Shown: positions 41,654-50,072 of the stretch, piece by piece | Layout: each line of letters opens with the position of its first letter | How positions within the stretch are numbered: position 1 is the first letter of the stretch | DNA from: Streptomyces sp. NBC_01803 | Lineage (GTDB): Bacteria; Actinomycetota; Actinomycetes; Streptomycetales; Streptomycetaceae | Direction: 5' to 3' | Length of the DNA stretch: 64,000 nucleotides | Assembly: GCF_035917415.1 (NCBI RefSeq) | Contig: NZ_CP109073.1 | Span: 496,001 to 560,000 of the forward strand | The notes under the pieces: generated by a model | What the model was told of the DNA's origin: nothing | The model's database searches: none | Seen by the model: the letters and a program-made list of their open reading frames with translations, nothing else | Translations under genes and position numbers: made by a program

Positions 41654-44365
41654 TCAACCGGCCTGCTCGCCGGCGAGCAGCTCCCGCAGTTCGCGGACGG
41701 CCTCCCGGAGCTGCTCGGCGAAGGTGAACATCTGCTCGGCCACCGTGAGCGGCGTGCTCAGGTAGAGGTTGAACCGGTCGGGCAGCAGCACATAGGCGAC
41801 GCCGATGCACTTGCTGCTGGTCGAACCGAAGCCGAAGTACTGGATGTTGACGGACGGCGCCGAGCTCGTGCTCAGGTAGTCGTCGCGCATGACGGTCCAG
41901 CCCGGCGTCTCGTACAGCGGCAGCGGCTCGGTGACGCCCAGCTCGGCGCCGCGCCGCTTCTGGATGAGCTGGAGCTCCCACAGGTGCTGCTCGGGCACCT
42001 TGCCCGCCTGGCACTCCTTGGCGCGCGCCACGTGCTTCTCGGCGGCGGCCCGGAACGCGGCCCGCTTGGTGGCGGTGTCCGCCGCGGGGTCCTGCATGGC
42101 GGCCACGAAGTCCAGCACCTCGGGCGTCACCACGCGCATGGCCTCGGTGCGCCCGCGCCGCCAGTGGCGGGTGGCGATGGACTCGTAGGTGGCGCCGGTG
42201 ATGCCCTTGGCCCGCTTGTGGGCAAGCTGGTAGGCCATCTGCACGAAGGCGTCCGGCGATATCTTCAGCTGCTTGGCCCGCGCCTGGCCGAAGTCCTCGA
42301 ACGACACGGTGGCGGTCGCGGTCGCGGCCCCGTAGGCGGCGAAGGCGTCGGCGGCGGCCTGGACGTCGGCGCGCAGCGCGTCGTCGAGGACGAACTCGAT
42401 GGGCTCGACGGCGGGCAGGCCCTGGGACCTGGCGCCCGAGAGCTCCGACTGCTCCTCGGCGGGCGTGCCCAGCAGCGCGTCCACGAAGCTGAGGATGGTG
42501 GTGCCGTCCAGGCCGCAGTGCTCGACGTTGATGCCCGCCCGGCCGTCCTCGAAGACGATCAGGGACACGGCCTTGTCGAACCACCGGTTGCCGCTGTCAC
42601 CGTGGAGCAGGTGGTCGCACGCCTCCAGGGTGTCCCCCGGGGCGAAGTCCTCCAGGCAGACGCAGAACAGCGCGGTCTCGACGTCGTCCAGCGCGGCGGC
42701 GTTGGCCGGGGCGGCGGCGAGCAGCGCCTGCCGGCTGGCCGCCCACTCGGCGCGGGCCTTGGTGGTCAGGTGCCCGACCGAGGTGCCCGTCGCGGCGCGC
42801 TCGGCGCCGGACTTGACGACGGCGCGCAGTCCCGCGGCGAGGTCCTCCAGCGTGTGGGGCGTGCCGTCCGGGCCCTGCACGTCCAGGCGGAACATGTTCC
42901 CCCGGAAGAAGACCACGATGTGCCGGGCCCGCGACGGGCCGGGCCACTCGTCCGTGTAGGGGAGGCGGACGGTGTCCTGCTCGGCGCCGGGGATGCGGGT
43001 GGCCGAGAAGAGGTACTTGTTCTGCTCCATCGACAGCGGCTGGCCGCGCTGGACGATGGGCGGGACGCTCTCCTCGTCGAGCTGGAGCTTGTAGTGGAGG
43101 GCCGCCGCGATGAGGCCGGCCGCCCGGTCGATCTGTCCCTGGTCGGAATCCTTGAAGAGGAAGAAGAAGTTGGCGTTGAGCGCGATGCGGTCGCGGCGGC
43201 CCAGGTAGCGGGACGGCCAGAAGGTGTCCAGCCAGCTGTGCGTGCCCTCGGCGGCGTCGAACCGCTCCAGCGCGGCGTGCAGGGTGCGCGCGGGGCCGTC
43301 CGGCTGGAGGAACGAGGCGACCGCGCTCTCGGTCTCCGCCAGCTCCTCCGGAGTCAGCAGCGGCGAGCACCACTCGATGAACCGCTCACAGCTTTCCTCC
43401 AGCGTCGGCAGGGGCACCCGCGGCAGACTGTCCTCATTGCCGAAGGTGCGCGCGGACGGCTCTTGACTAGTGTTCAATTTCAGCCTCGTTGTGGGTGGTA
43501 TGAGGGACCTGGTCGATCGCTCGTCGGCGGCGAGGTCGAAGACCTCACCACCGCTCGTTCCCCGTGGCCGGGAGATGTAGAGCTGAGCGTAGAGCCAGCC
43601 GTCGGTTTCCAGATGCCGGGGATCCACTCCGACGGTGGACAGCGTGTCCAGGACGAGTGCGTGCTCCTCGGCGGAGGCGAACCGCCGCTGCCTGAATACC
43701 CGTTCGAGCCGAACGGTTTCGTATCCCGCCTCGCCGAGGGTGTCGGCGATCGACTCGAATGGGAACATCCGCAGCACGAAGTGCGCCATCCACGGCTTGC
43801 GTTCGCCGAAGGCACCGAGGACCCGGGAGACGGTCTTGTCGGTGACATAGCCGATGCAGCCGGTGGAGACGACGAGATCGGCCTCGGCGAACTGTTCGCG
43901 CTGCCGGTCGGTGGGCTCATCCGCCTCCAGATCGGCGTGCACGGTGGTGTCGAGGAAACCGGCCGACAGGGCGTAGGAGAGGGCGGGGAGCGAGGTGTCC
44001 AGACCCGTGAACCGGGCGTATGCCGGGCGTCGACGGGTGCGGAGCAGCTCCAGGTCACGGCCGAGCAGCGCGCCGCGGGTGCGCTCGGCGGCCTCGGGGG
44101 TGCCGTAGCGCTCGTAGAGCTCGTCCATGGTCGCGTCGCATTTCAGCAGCGCCGCGTTGATGCCGTAGGAGGAGCCGATGTCCAGGACGGTGGGGGTCGT
44201 CACTCCCCGGGATTCCCGGTAACGCTCGATGAGGTCCGCGAAATAGGGCTTGGCGAGCTGGGGAATGCAGTAGTCGAGTTCCCGCAGCGTCGAGAAATAG
44301 GCGCGGGGATCGGGCTGCGTATAGATGTGGTCGAGCTGTATTTTTCCGGTCGCGTCGAAATCCAC
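41654..44365 (-). CDS. Fusion: SAM methyltransferase-like domain + choline/carnitine O-acyltransferase
   Basis: A 903-aa two-domain protein. Residues about 1-275 look like a class I methyltransferase (VLDIGSSYGINAALL, 60-74; FTGLDTSLPALSYAL; VVSTGCIGYV). Residues about 300-903 are a carnitine-acyltransferase fold: LPRVPLPTLEESCERFIEW, NANFFFLFKD, the catalytic H616 in EHCGLDGTT (HxxxD), and FGSTSSKCIGVAY near the end. It should move an acyl group from a CoA or carrier thioester to a hydroxyl. I chose the GTG at 44365 because AGGAGG lies about 10 bp upstream; the GTG at 44374 is too close to it. A dioxygenase gene lies directly upstream in the same direction. I do not know this fusion from the literature. 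Confidence 0.88.
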   Translation of the reverse strand: MDFDATGKIQLDHIYTQPDPRAYFSTLRELDYCIPQLAKPYFADLIERYRESRGVTTPTVLDIGSSYGINAALLKCDATMDELYERYGTPEAAERTRGALLGRDLELLRTRRRPAYARFTGLDTSLPALSYALSAGFLDTTVHADLEADEPTDRQREQFAEADLVVSTGCIGYVTDKTVSRVLGAFGERKPWMAHFVLRMFPFESIADTLGEAGYETVRLERVFRQRRFASAEEHALVLDTLSTVGVDPRHLETDGWLYAQLYISRPRGTSGGEVFDLAADERSTRSLIPPTTRLKLNTSQEPSARTFGNEDSLPRVPLPTLEESCERFIEWCSPLLTPEELAETESAVASFLQPDGPARTLHAALERFDAAEGTHSWLDTFWPSRYLGRRDRIALNANFFFLFKDSDQGQIDRAAGLIAAALHYKLQLDEESVPPIVQRGQPLSMEQNKYLFSATRIPGAEQDTVRLPYTDEWPGPSRARHIVVFFRGNMFRLDVQGPDGTPHTLEDLAAGLRAVVKSGAERAATGTSVGHLTTKARAEWAASRQALLAAAPANAAALDDVETALFCVCLEDFAPGDTLEACDHLLHGDSGNRWFDKAVSLIVFEDGRAGINVEHCGLDGTTILSFVDALLGTPAEEQSELSGARSQGLPAVEPIEFVLDDALRADVQAAADAFAAYGAATATATVSFEDFGQARAKQLKISPDAFVQMAYQLAHKRAKGITGATYESIATRHWRRGRTEAMRVVTPEVLDFVAAMQDPAADTATKRAAFRAAAEKHVARAKECQAGKVPEQHLWELQLIQKRRGAELGVTEPLPLYETPGWTVMRDDYLSTSSAPSVNIQYFGFGSTSSKCIGVAYVLLPDRFNLYLSTPLTVAEQMFTFAEQLREAVRELRELLAGEQAG

Positions 44366-44436
44366 GGGGCGCACTCCTCCTGGATCAGAGAGTGGGGGGT
44401 CGAAGGGCGGCGGTTTCTCGTTCGCCGATCGGTTCT

Positions 44437-45306
44437 CTAATCCAGCAGTTGGTCGACTCGTACGGCGTTTTTCTCGGCCGCGATGTGTTCGGGAAGGACG
44501 CGGCCGAACAGCTGCTTGGTCCGCGCGACGCTGCCGATGACTCCGGGGCGCTCGCTGTAGGCGAAAATCGCCGAATGCCGGGCCCGGGTGCCCTTCACGG
44601 TGCTGACGTGGTGCAGCGCGTAACGGCCCTTGAAGAGCTGGAGGTCGCCGGGGCGCAGGCTGAGGCGGCGGACGAGGTGCCCGCCGGAGCCGGTGAGGAC
44701 CGCGCGGACGTCGCCGAAGTTCTCCGCCCGTGCCGACCGGATGTTCGGACAGTACTCGAAGACCCCGCCGTCCTCCGGCTCCTGGGTGAGCATGCTGACC
44801 GTGAACTCGTTGGTGTCGAAGTGCCAGGGGTGCTCCATACCCGGCCTGACCACGTTGAGGACCAGGCCGGACAGGGGGTCGCCGAGCTCGTGGAGGGCGG
44901 GCAGCTCGAAGCAGTCGGCGATGAGGCGCTTGAACGGCTCGCTGGTGTAGAGCCGGTGGATGATGGCGCCGGCCGGGACGCGGTCGCGGGCGACGAAGGC
45001 GTTGCCGCGCAGGGTGGTGAGGCGGCCGGGGTGGTCCTTGGGGAGCGGTGTGGCGATGTCGATGTTGTAGGCGTTGACCGTTTCGATGTCGTCATGCGCG
45101 AGTGGGGCGATTTCTGCGCATTCCCGCCGCAATGTGTCCTGAAGGACGGGGCGAATGAAGTCGGGCAGAACGCTGCATCCCGAACTCCGCAGTTCCCGCC
45201 GGGTCCGGGAAACCACGGACTTCCACTCGGCGCTTTCCGGGTCGGACAGGGGATATCGGTCGGTGTCGACCACCTGTTCCGCCGTCCGGACTTCCGCTGT
45301 GCTCAT
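44437..45306 (-). CDS. 2-oxoglutarate/Fe(II) dioxygenase, HalD/BesD-like
   Basis: A 289-aa protein with the facial triad visible as H162-F-D164 (HPWHFDTNEF) and H232 or H233 (YALHHVSTVKG), and Arg241/243 for 2-oxoglutarate. The layout resembles the HalD/BesD family of free-amino-acid halogenases and hydroxylases. True halogenases of that group lack the Asp ligand; here HxD is intact, so hydroxylation is the expected reaction. The start is the ATG at 45306 (GGAG upstream); the frame is open to 45468 without support. Co-directional with the methyltransferase-acyltransferase fusion 71 bp downstream, it probably makes the hydroxyl that the fusion then acylates. Confidence 0.82.
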   Translation of the reverse strand: MSTAEVRTAEQVVDTDRYPLSDPESAEWKSVVSRTRRELRSSGCSVLPDFIRPVLQDTLRRECAEIAPLAHDDIETVNAYNIDIATPLPKDHPGRLTTLRGNAFVARDRVPAGAIIHRLYTSEPFKRLIADCFELPALHELGDPLSGLVLNVVRPGMEHPWHFDTNEFTVSMLTQEPEDGGVFEYCPNIRSARAENFGDVRAVLTGSGGHLVRRLSLRPGDLQLFKGRYALHHVSTVKGTRARHSAIFAYSERPGVIGSVARTKQLFGRVLPEHIAAEKNAVRVDQLLD

Positions 45307-45465
45307 GAGGATCCTCTCCACGTGCCGGCTCATCGCACCGGGCCGGGGGTCCCAGCCGACTCGGCGATCCCAGTCATCCGCGCCGATGCGGGGCAAGCGG
45401 CGAAGTTGAAAGGGATTTAGCACATTTATGGCCCTCAACTCATCGCCGCTAAGCCATTTGTGACA

Positions 45466-45482
45466 CACACCACTGAGGTGTG
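45466..45482. terminator. Short hairpin after the HAD fragment
   Basis: CACACC-actga-GGTGTG, a 6-bp perfect stem downstream (minus strand) of the stop at 45512 and upstream of the dioxygenase gene. It is a terminator or an operator. Confidence 0.4.
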
Positions 45483-45511
45483 GAGGGAGAGGCCGAGGAC
45501 CCCGGCCGGAG

Positions 45512-45703
45512 TCATGGCTGGACGGCCACGGCGGTGCGGCCGGTGGCGGCGGCGACGCGGCGCAGCCAGGTCTCGGTGTCGGCCAGGCGGACGATCGTGG
45601 TGCCGAAGTCGAACAGGACGGCCGTCAGCGGCGGGACGGGCTCGGCCATCTGCCGGGCGGTGGGCCGGTAGGCACCGGGAATGTCGACGAGTCCGTGGTT
45701 CAT
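45512..45703 (-). pseudogene. HAD-like hydrolase fragment
   Basis: A 63-residue open frame starting with an ATG and ending in TGA. It carries AVLFDFGTTIVRLADTETWL, which resembles the first motif of HAD hydrolases (usually DxDGT; here DFGTT). The remaining 150 or more residues of a HAD enzyme are missing. Just upstream (45704-45789), another frame reads as a plausible C-terminal coding tail (AIAALDGLGVAVETVTGPE) with no start and ends in an ATGA overlap with this ATG. Both look like remains of a decayed gene pair. Confidence 0.55.
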
Positions 45704-45789
45704 GACGTGCCTTCCGGGCCGGTGACGGTCTCCACGGCGACGCCGAGACCGTCGAGGGCCGCGATCGCGTGTGCGTGGCGCTTCTCTCA

Positions 45790-48042
45790 TTACTCCGGGC
45801 CGGGAGCCTCCCCGAACAGTCCCCGCAGGGTGGCGACGTTCGCCTCGGTGATCCGCCACAGCTCCCGCTGCCGGTCCCGCACGTCCGCGACCGCCGCCGC
45901 GTGGTCGTCCAGCATGGCCACCGCCCGCTCGGTCAGCCGGGAAGCCAGCGCGCGGTCGTGCACGGCGACGCCCCACTCCGAGCGGTCGATGTCGGACAGG
46001 AAGTACGCCAGCTTGGGGTGGGAGACCAGGCTGATGATCGGCGTGCCGCAGCCGAACGGGATCATCCCGGCGTGCCCGCGCATGCCGATCACCAGCTTCG
46101 CGCGCCGGAAGACCTCCCGGATCTCGTCGTTGGCGCGCTCGTACAGCGGCTCGACGGGCAGCGTCAGCCCGTGCTCGCGGCGCAGGTCGTGGACGAACCG
46201 CTCGTCGGTGGGCATGTGCGCCGCGTACCGGACGTCGGCGTGCCCGCGCAGGGCGCGCAGCGCGGTGGCCATCTGGGCGAGGAAGTGCCCGTAGTCGTGG
46301 CCGAAGCGCAGGCCCGCGCGGTCGTAGGCGCAGTTGACCAGGACGGTGTCCTCGCGCCGCTCCGGGTCCCGCCAGCCGGGCACCAGCCGCCGGGTGACCG
46401 TGGTCGGGCACGGCTGGTAGAGCACCCGGTCGCGCAGCGCCTCGGGCAGCAGCTCCCTGACCCGCTCGACGGAGCCGCGGTTGCGCAGCCCGAAGAACGC
46501 GGAGCGCTCGACCAGGACGCGCAGGCTCTCCGCGAACCGCTCCCGCCGGTAGGTCTGCCCGTCGAAGATGTTGTAGCCGACCGCGAAGACGGCCAGCGGC
46601 ACGGCGATCCGGGCGAGGACCGCGTCCGGCACGTTCCACTGCCAGGTGCTGTTGCCGTTGGGCGCGGTGTCCGGGAGGAACAGCCCGCCGCCGCCGACCA
46701 CGACGCCGCGCCCGGCGTTGACCCGCTCCAGCGCGGCCTCGTCGAAGAGGCGGTGCACGTGGACGGAGTCCCAGCGGTCCGGCCCGGTGTCGGGGCCGAA
46801 GCACATCCGTACCGCCTCGGGCAGCACCTTGTCGCCCGCGTTCTCGCGCCCGTCGGCGAAGAGCGCGACGTGCGCGAGCCGGCCCTCCGCGCCGTCGTGC
46901 CCGGCCGGCCGCGCAGTCCGCTCATACCAGGCGCGGCAGGTGCTGTCCGTGGGGTCGGCGTCCAGGCCCTGCCGCGCGTAGGCGCGGGCGGCGTCGTCCG
47001 CGCCGCGCAACCACGCCAGGCGGGCGAGCTGCGCGAAGGCCCGGGCGGCGAGGTCGGGCGCGGCGGTGGCCAGCAGCAGATGCGCCTCGGCCTCGTCGTA
47101 GCGGGACATCGCCATCAGCGAGACACCCAGGGTCTGGTGGCACCGGGGCCGGTCCACGGCGGTCCCGACGACGGGCGCGAGGACGTCGACGGCCTCCTCG
47201 TAACGGCCCTGCTGCCGGTGCACCTCGGCGACCGCGCGGGCCAGGTCCACGCCGGGCCGCTCGCGCAGCAGCGGCCCGGCGCAGTGCAGCAGCAGATCGG
47301 GGTGCTTGGCCCCGGGCAGCGCGCAGTACGCGGCGCGGAACGCCGCGTCGTCCAGCTCGAACCGGCGCCTGGCCGCCTCGGCGGGCGCGAACCCGGGCTG
47401 CCGCTCCGGCTGGTGCGCGAAGCGGAGGATCACGGCGGTGTCCGGCACGGGCGTGTCGTCGAACAGACGGCTCGCCAGGAAGTCGTACCGGCCGTCGATC
47501 CGTTCCAGCACCCCGTCCAGGGCGTCGTCCAGCGGACCGGAGCGGAGGCGGGCACGCACCACCTCGTCGAGCGCGTCACGCTGGATGACGAGCAGCCCGT
47601 CGTCCAGCACGACCCGCCGCCCCTTGGCCTGGTCGTCGGCGGGCAACGGCTGCGGGACCGCGCCGACGCCGACGCGCGTCCGCAGCAGCTCACCGATATC
47701 GCCGAGGATCACCATGCCTGGGTCCAGCGCGATGACGGTGTCGTAGTCCGGCAGCGAGAAGACCCCGGCCCGGCCGCGCGCGTCGGCCCGCCGCTCCCGC
47801 AGGCGCGGGTGGAGGCGGCGGGCGGCGTCGAGGGCGTCGTCCGGCAGGCCGGGGTGGAGGAGGACGAAGTCCTCGCAGACCTCCGGATTGGTCAGGGCCA
47901 GGCTGCGCAGCAGCGTCAGCAGCCCGGGCAGCTGTTCCTCATCGGTGTGGCAGGCGAACGCGATGCGGCGCTTGCCGGTCACGGCTCGTCTGTCGTCCGG
48001 TGTCTGTGTCATCGCGGTCTGTGTCATCGCGGTCTGTGTCAT
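45790..48042 (-). CDS. GT8-like / TPR / polysaccharide pyruvyltransferase multidomain protein
   Basis: A 750-aa protein. The N-terminal 250 residues resemble a GT8 glycosyltransferase (RIAFACHTDEEQLPGLLTLL; YDTVIALDPGMVILGDIGEL), though the usual DxD reads D-P-G. A TPR-like helical part follows (RYEEAVDVLAPVVG, MSRYDEAEAHLLLA). From about 395 on there is a polysaccharide pyruvyltransferase domain (GDKVLPEAVRM, GRGVVVGGGGLFLPD, GMRGHAGMIPFGCG). Pyruvyltransferases add a ketal to sugars of exported polymers. Translation starts at 48042 in an ATGA overlap with the TPR/GT29-like gene; two more in-frame ATGs at 48027 and 48012 come from a 15-bp repeat. The substrate is unknown. Confidence 0.85.
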   Translation of the reverse strand: MTQTAMTQTAMTQTPDDRRAVTGKRRIAFACHTDEEQLPGLLTLLRSLALTNPEVCEDFVLLHPGLPDDALDAARRLHPRLRERRADARGRAGVFSLPDYDTVIALDPGMVILGDIGELLRTRVGVGAVPQPLPADDQAKGRRVVLDDGLLVIQRDALDEVVRARLRSGPLDDALDGVLERIDGRYDFLASRLFDDTPVPDTAVILRFAHQPERQPGFAPAEAARRRFELDDAAFRAAYCALPGAKHPDLLLHCAGPLLRERPGVDLARAVAEVHRQQGRYEEAVDVLAPVVGTAVDRPRCHQTLGVSLMAMSRYDEAEAHLLLATAAPDLAARAFAQLARLAWLRGADDAARAYARQGLDADPTDSTCRAWYERTARPAGHDGAEGRLAHVALFADGRENAGDKVLPEAVRMCFGPDTGPDRWDSVHVHRLFDEAALERVNAGRGVVVGGGGLFLPDTAPNGNSTWQWNVPDAVLARIAVPLAVFAVGYNIFDGQTYRRERFAESLRVLVERSAFFGLRNRGSVERVRELLPEALRDRVLYQPCPTTVTRRLVPGWRDPERREDTVLVNCAYDRAGLRFGHDYGHFLAQMATALRALRGHADVRYAAHMPTDERFVHDLRREHGLTLPVEPLYERANDEIREVFRRAKLVIGMRGHAGMIPFGCGTPIISLVSHPKLAYFLSDIDRSEWGVAVHDRALASRLTERAVAMLDDHAAAVADVRDRQRELWRITEANVATLRGLFGEAPGPE
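48001..48042 (-). repeat. 15-bp repeat giving three in-frame start codons
   Basis: Minus-strand ATGACACAGACCGCG occurs at 48042 and 48027, with a partial third copy at 48012. It gives the N-terminus MTQTAMTQTAMTQT. The first copy supplies the ATGA overlap with the upstream gene. Confidence 0.85.
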
Positions 48043-49226
48043 CGCAGCGCGATCCTCGTCCCGGTGCCGCCGTTCACGTCCTTCGCGTGGGCCACGACCC
48101 ACTCCCGCTCCCGTGGTCGCAGCTCGCCCGGCCGGCCGAGGCCGAAGAGGTCGATACGGGGGCTGGCGTCGAGGAAGTCCAGCAGCCGGATCACGGCGAA
48201 CGCGGTGCTGCCGCCGTCCGCCTCGCCGCCGTCCCCGACGAGGGACGGGTCGCGCACGGGCCGGCGCAGGGTCGCGTCCCCGAAGTGGCGCTGCGCGCCC
48301 GGCACCAGACGGCGGCGCAGCGCCTTGCGCCAGGCGTCGGCGGACTCGCCGAAGACGAGCCGGACACCGGCCGGACGCCGCCACGCCGGGCCCTCCCACG
48401 GGGTCGCGCCCCGGACGGACACCGCGTGCACGTCGGCGCGGCCGTCCGGCTCCCCGCCCTCGTACCGCACCACCAGGTCGTAGGCGTGGAGCCCGGCGCT
48501 CGGCTCGGCGCCGGGCGCGACGACGCAGACGGTGCGGCCGGCGATCAGGCTCCGGAAGCCGGAGACGTCGATGGGTTCGCCCGCGCCGAGCAGCGGATCG
48601 GGCATCCGGCCCTCGGCGGTCAGCCGCCGGTAGGCCGCGTAGAGCGCGACGAGCCGCCGCACCTCGGGGTCGCCCGCGCCGCTCTTCGTGACGGCGGCCT
48701 CGACATGGGCGGCGAAGTCGGCCCCGGCCTCGGCGGCGGGCCGGGCGAAGGCCCCGGCGAGGCCCGCCCCGTTCAGGCAGGCGCGGATCTCCCGCAGCGC
48801 GGTCAGCCGCCGCTCGATCACGTCGCCGCCCGCCGCGTCCCGCCGCAGCGCGAGGTGCTGCTCGTAGGCGGCGACCGCGTCCCCGTTCCGGCCGAGGGCC
48901 TCGGCGGTGAGCCCCCGCAGCCGCCACGCGCCCTGCGACCGGGCGCGGAGTGCGATCGCGGTGTCCGCGAGGGCCAGGGCGAGCCGCAGCTCGCGCTCAC
49001 CGCCCGCTTCGAGGGCGCGGTTGCCGGTGGCGAGCAGCGCGTCGAACGTCTCCCCCGGCCCGGCCGTGAGCAGCGCGCCGACGGCGGCGGCCAGCCGTTC
49101 GTCGGGCAGCCCCGCGAGATATTCGGCGCAGCCGCGCACCGCCCGCGCCGTCAGCTCCTCGTGCCGCGCGGCGTTCCCGCGCCGCCCGCCGAGCAGCCCG
49201 GACAACGCCTTTGTCGCCTTCGCCAT
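48039..49226 (-). CDS. TPR protein with GT29 (sialyltransferase)-like domain
   Basis: A 395-aa protein. The N-terminal 200 residues are helical with TPR character (ALGRNGDAVAAYEQHLALRR). The C-terminal part has GRTVCVVAPGAEPSAGLHAY followed by DLVVRYEG, and later GGSTAFAVIRLLDFL then IDLFGLG. These look like the L and S sialylmotifs of family GT29 (nucleotide-sugar binding loop and acceptor site). The start is the ATG at 49226, 8 bp after GGAG. It is translationally coupled to the pyruvyltransferase, so the pair likely decorates one glycan. The GT29 call is by motif shape only and is moderate. Confidence 0.7.
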   Translation of the reverse strand: MAKATKALSGLLGGRRGNAARHEELTARAVRGCAEYLAGLPDERLAAAVGALLTAGPGETFDALLATGNRALEAGGERELRLALALADTAIALRARSQGAWRLRGLTAEALGRNGDAVAAYEQHLALRRDAAGGDVIERRLTALREIRACLNGAGLAGAFARPAAEAGADFAAHVEAAVTKSGAGDPEVRRLVALYAAYRRLTAEGRMPDPLLGAGEPIDVSGFRSLIAGRTVCVVAPGAEPSAGLHAYDLVVRYEGGEPDGRADVHAVSVRGATPWEGPAWRRPAGVRLVFGESADAWRKALRRRLVPGAQRHFGDATLRRPVRDPSLVGDGGEADGGSTAFAVIRLLDFLDASPRIDLFGLGRPGELRPREREWVVAHAKDVNGGTGTRIALR

Positions 49227-49267
49227 GCCGTTGAGCTCCACCGTTCCGAGACAGGAGGCCGACTGTG

Positions 49268-49290
49268 CCCCACGGCGGACCACCGTGGGG
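49268..49290. promoter_or_regulatory. Inverted repeat upstream of the TPR/GT29-like gene
   Basis: CCCCACGG - 7 nt - CCGTGGGG, perfect 8-bp arms, about 42 bp before the ATG. It could be a leader hairpin or operator; it also lies downstream of the uracil-DNA glycosylase gene only on the other side of its stop, so a terminator for that gene is less likely. Confidence 0.45.
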
Positions 49291-49346
49291 AACATCGAAA
49301 TGTATGCCCGGTGAACTGTGCTCGTCGGGACACTGAGCGCGACGTA

Positions 49347-50072
49347 CTAGCCGGGGAGCCCGGCCGCGTCCCGGGCCGCGCGGAGCACGTCGAGGAGCAT
49401 GTCGGGGGTGAGCAGCCCGGTGAACGTGTTGCGCTGACTGACGTGATAGCACCCGAAGAGACCCAGCCCGCCGAGGTCGACCCGGACCCCGTGCCCGAAC
49501 GCCGGGCGCGGCCGGGGCACGTCCCACCCCGCCGCCGCCAGCGCGGGCAGCGCGGCCTGCCAGCCGAACCCGCCGAGGACCACCACGGAGCGGAGGTGGG
49601 GCCGCAGCAGCCGCAGCTCGTTCAGCAGCCAGGGCCGGCACGCGTCGCGCTCGGCGGGCGTCGGCTTGTTGGCGGGCGGCGCGCAGTGCACGGGCGAGGT
49701 CACGCGCACCCCGCGCAGCACCAGCCCGTCGTCGCGGGAGGTGGCGGTCGGCCGGCTGGCGAGTCCGACGGCGTGCAGGGCCGCGTAGAGCACGTCACCG
49801 GAACGGTCCCCGGTGAACATCCGCCCGGTGCGGTTCCCGCCGTGCGCCGCCGGGGCGAGCCCGATCACGAGCATGCGCGCGTCGGCGGGCCCGAACCCGG
49901 GCACCGGCCTCCCCCAGTACTCCCAGGACGCGAACGCGGGCCGCCGCACCCGCGCGACCTCCTCCCGCCACGCGACGAGCCGCGAACAGGCCCGACAGGC
50001 GGCCACCCGCTCATCGAGCACGGCGAGGTCCCCCGCCGTGCCTCCGCCCCGGACCGGATCCGTCGCCCTCAT
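49347..50072 (-). CDS. Uracil-DNA glycosylase, type 5 (UdgB-like)
   Basis: A 241-aa protein with four Cys placed for the [4Fe-4S] cluster of family 4/5 enzymes (C26, C29, C130, C145), GLAPAAHGGNRTGRMFTGD (71-89) as the active-site loop, and a C-terminal CYHVSQRNTFTG. The Ala/His pattern of the first motif is that of type 5 enzymes, which remove uracil and some other deaminated bases. The ATG overlaps the upstream phosphotransferase stop by 4 bp. Confidence 0.92.
   Translation of the reverse strand: MRATDPVRGGGTAGDLAVLDERVAACRACSRLVAWREEVARVRRPAFASWEYWGRPVPGFGPADARMLVIGLAPAAHGGNRTGRMFTGDRSGDVLYAALHAVGLASRPTATSRDDGLVLRGVRVTSPVHCAPPANKPTPAERDACRPWLLNELRLLRPHLRSVVVLGGFGWQAALPALAAAGWDVPRPRPAFGHGVRVDLGGLGLFGCYHVSQRNTFTGLLTPDMLLDVLRAARDAAGLPG

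Noticed and set aside
41609..44440. Plus-strand open frame of 943 codons
   Set aside because: Antisense of the methyltransferase-acyltransferase fusion; the composition is artefactual.
44437..45306. Calling the dioxygenase a halogenase
   Set aside because: The iron-binding Asp is present (HFD); halogenases of this class lack it.
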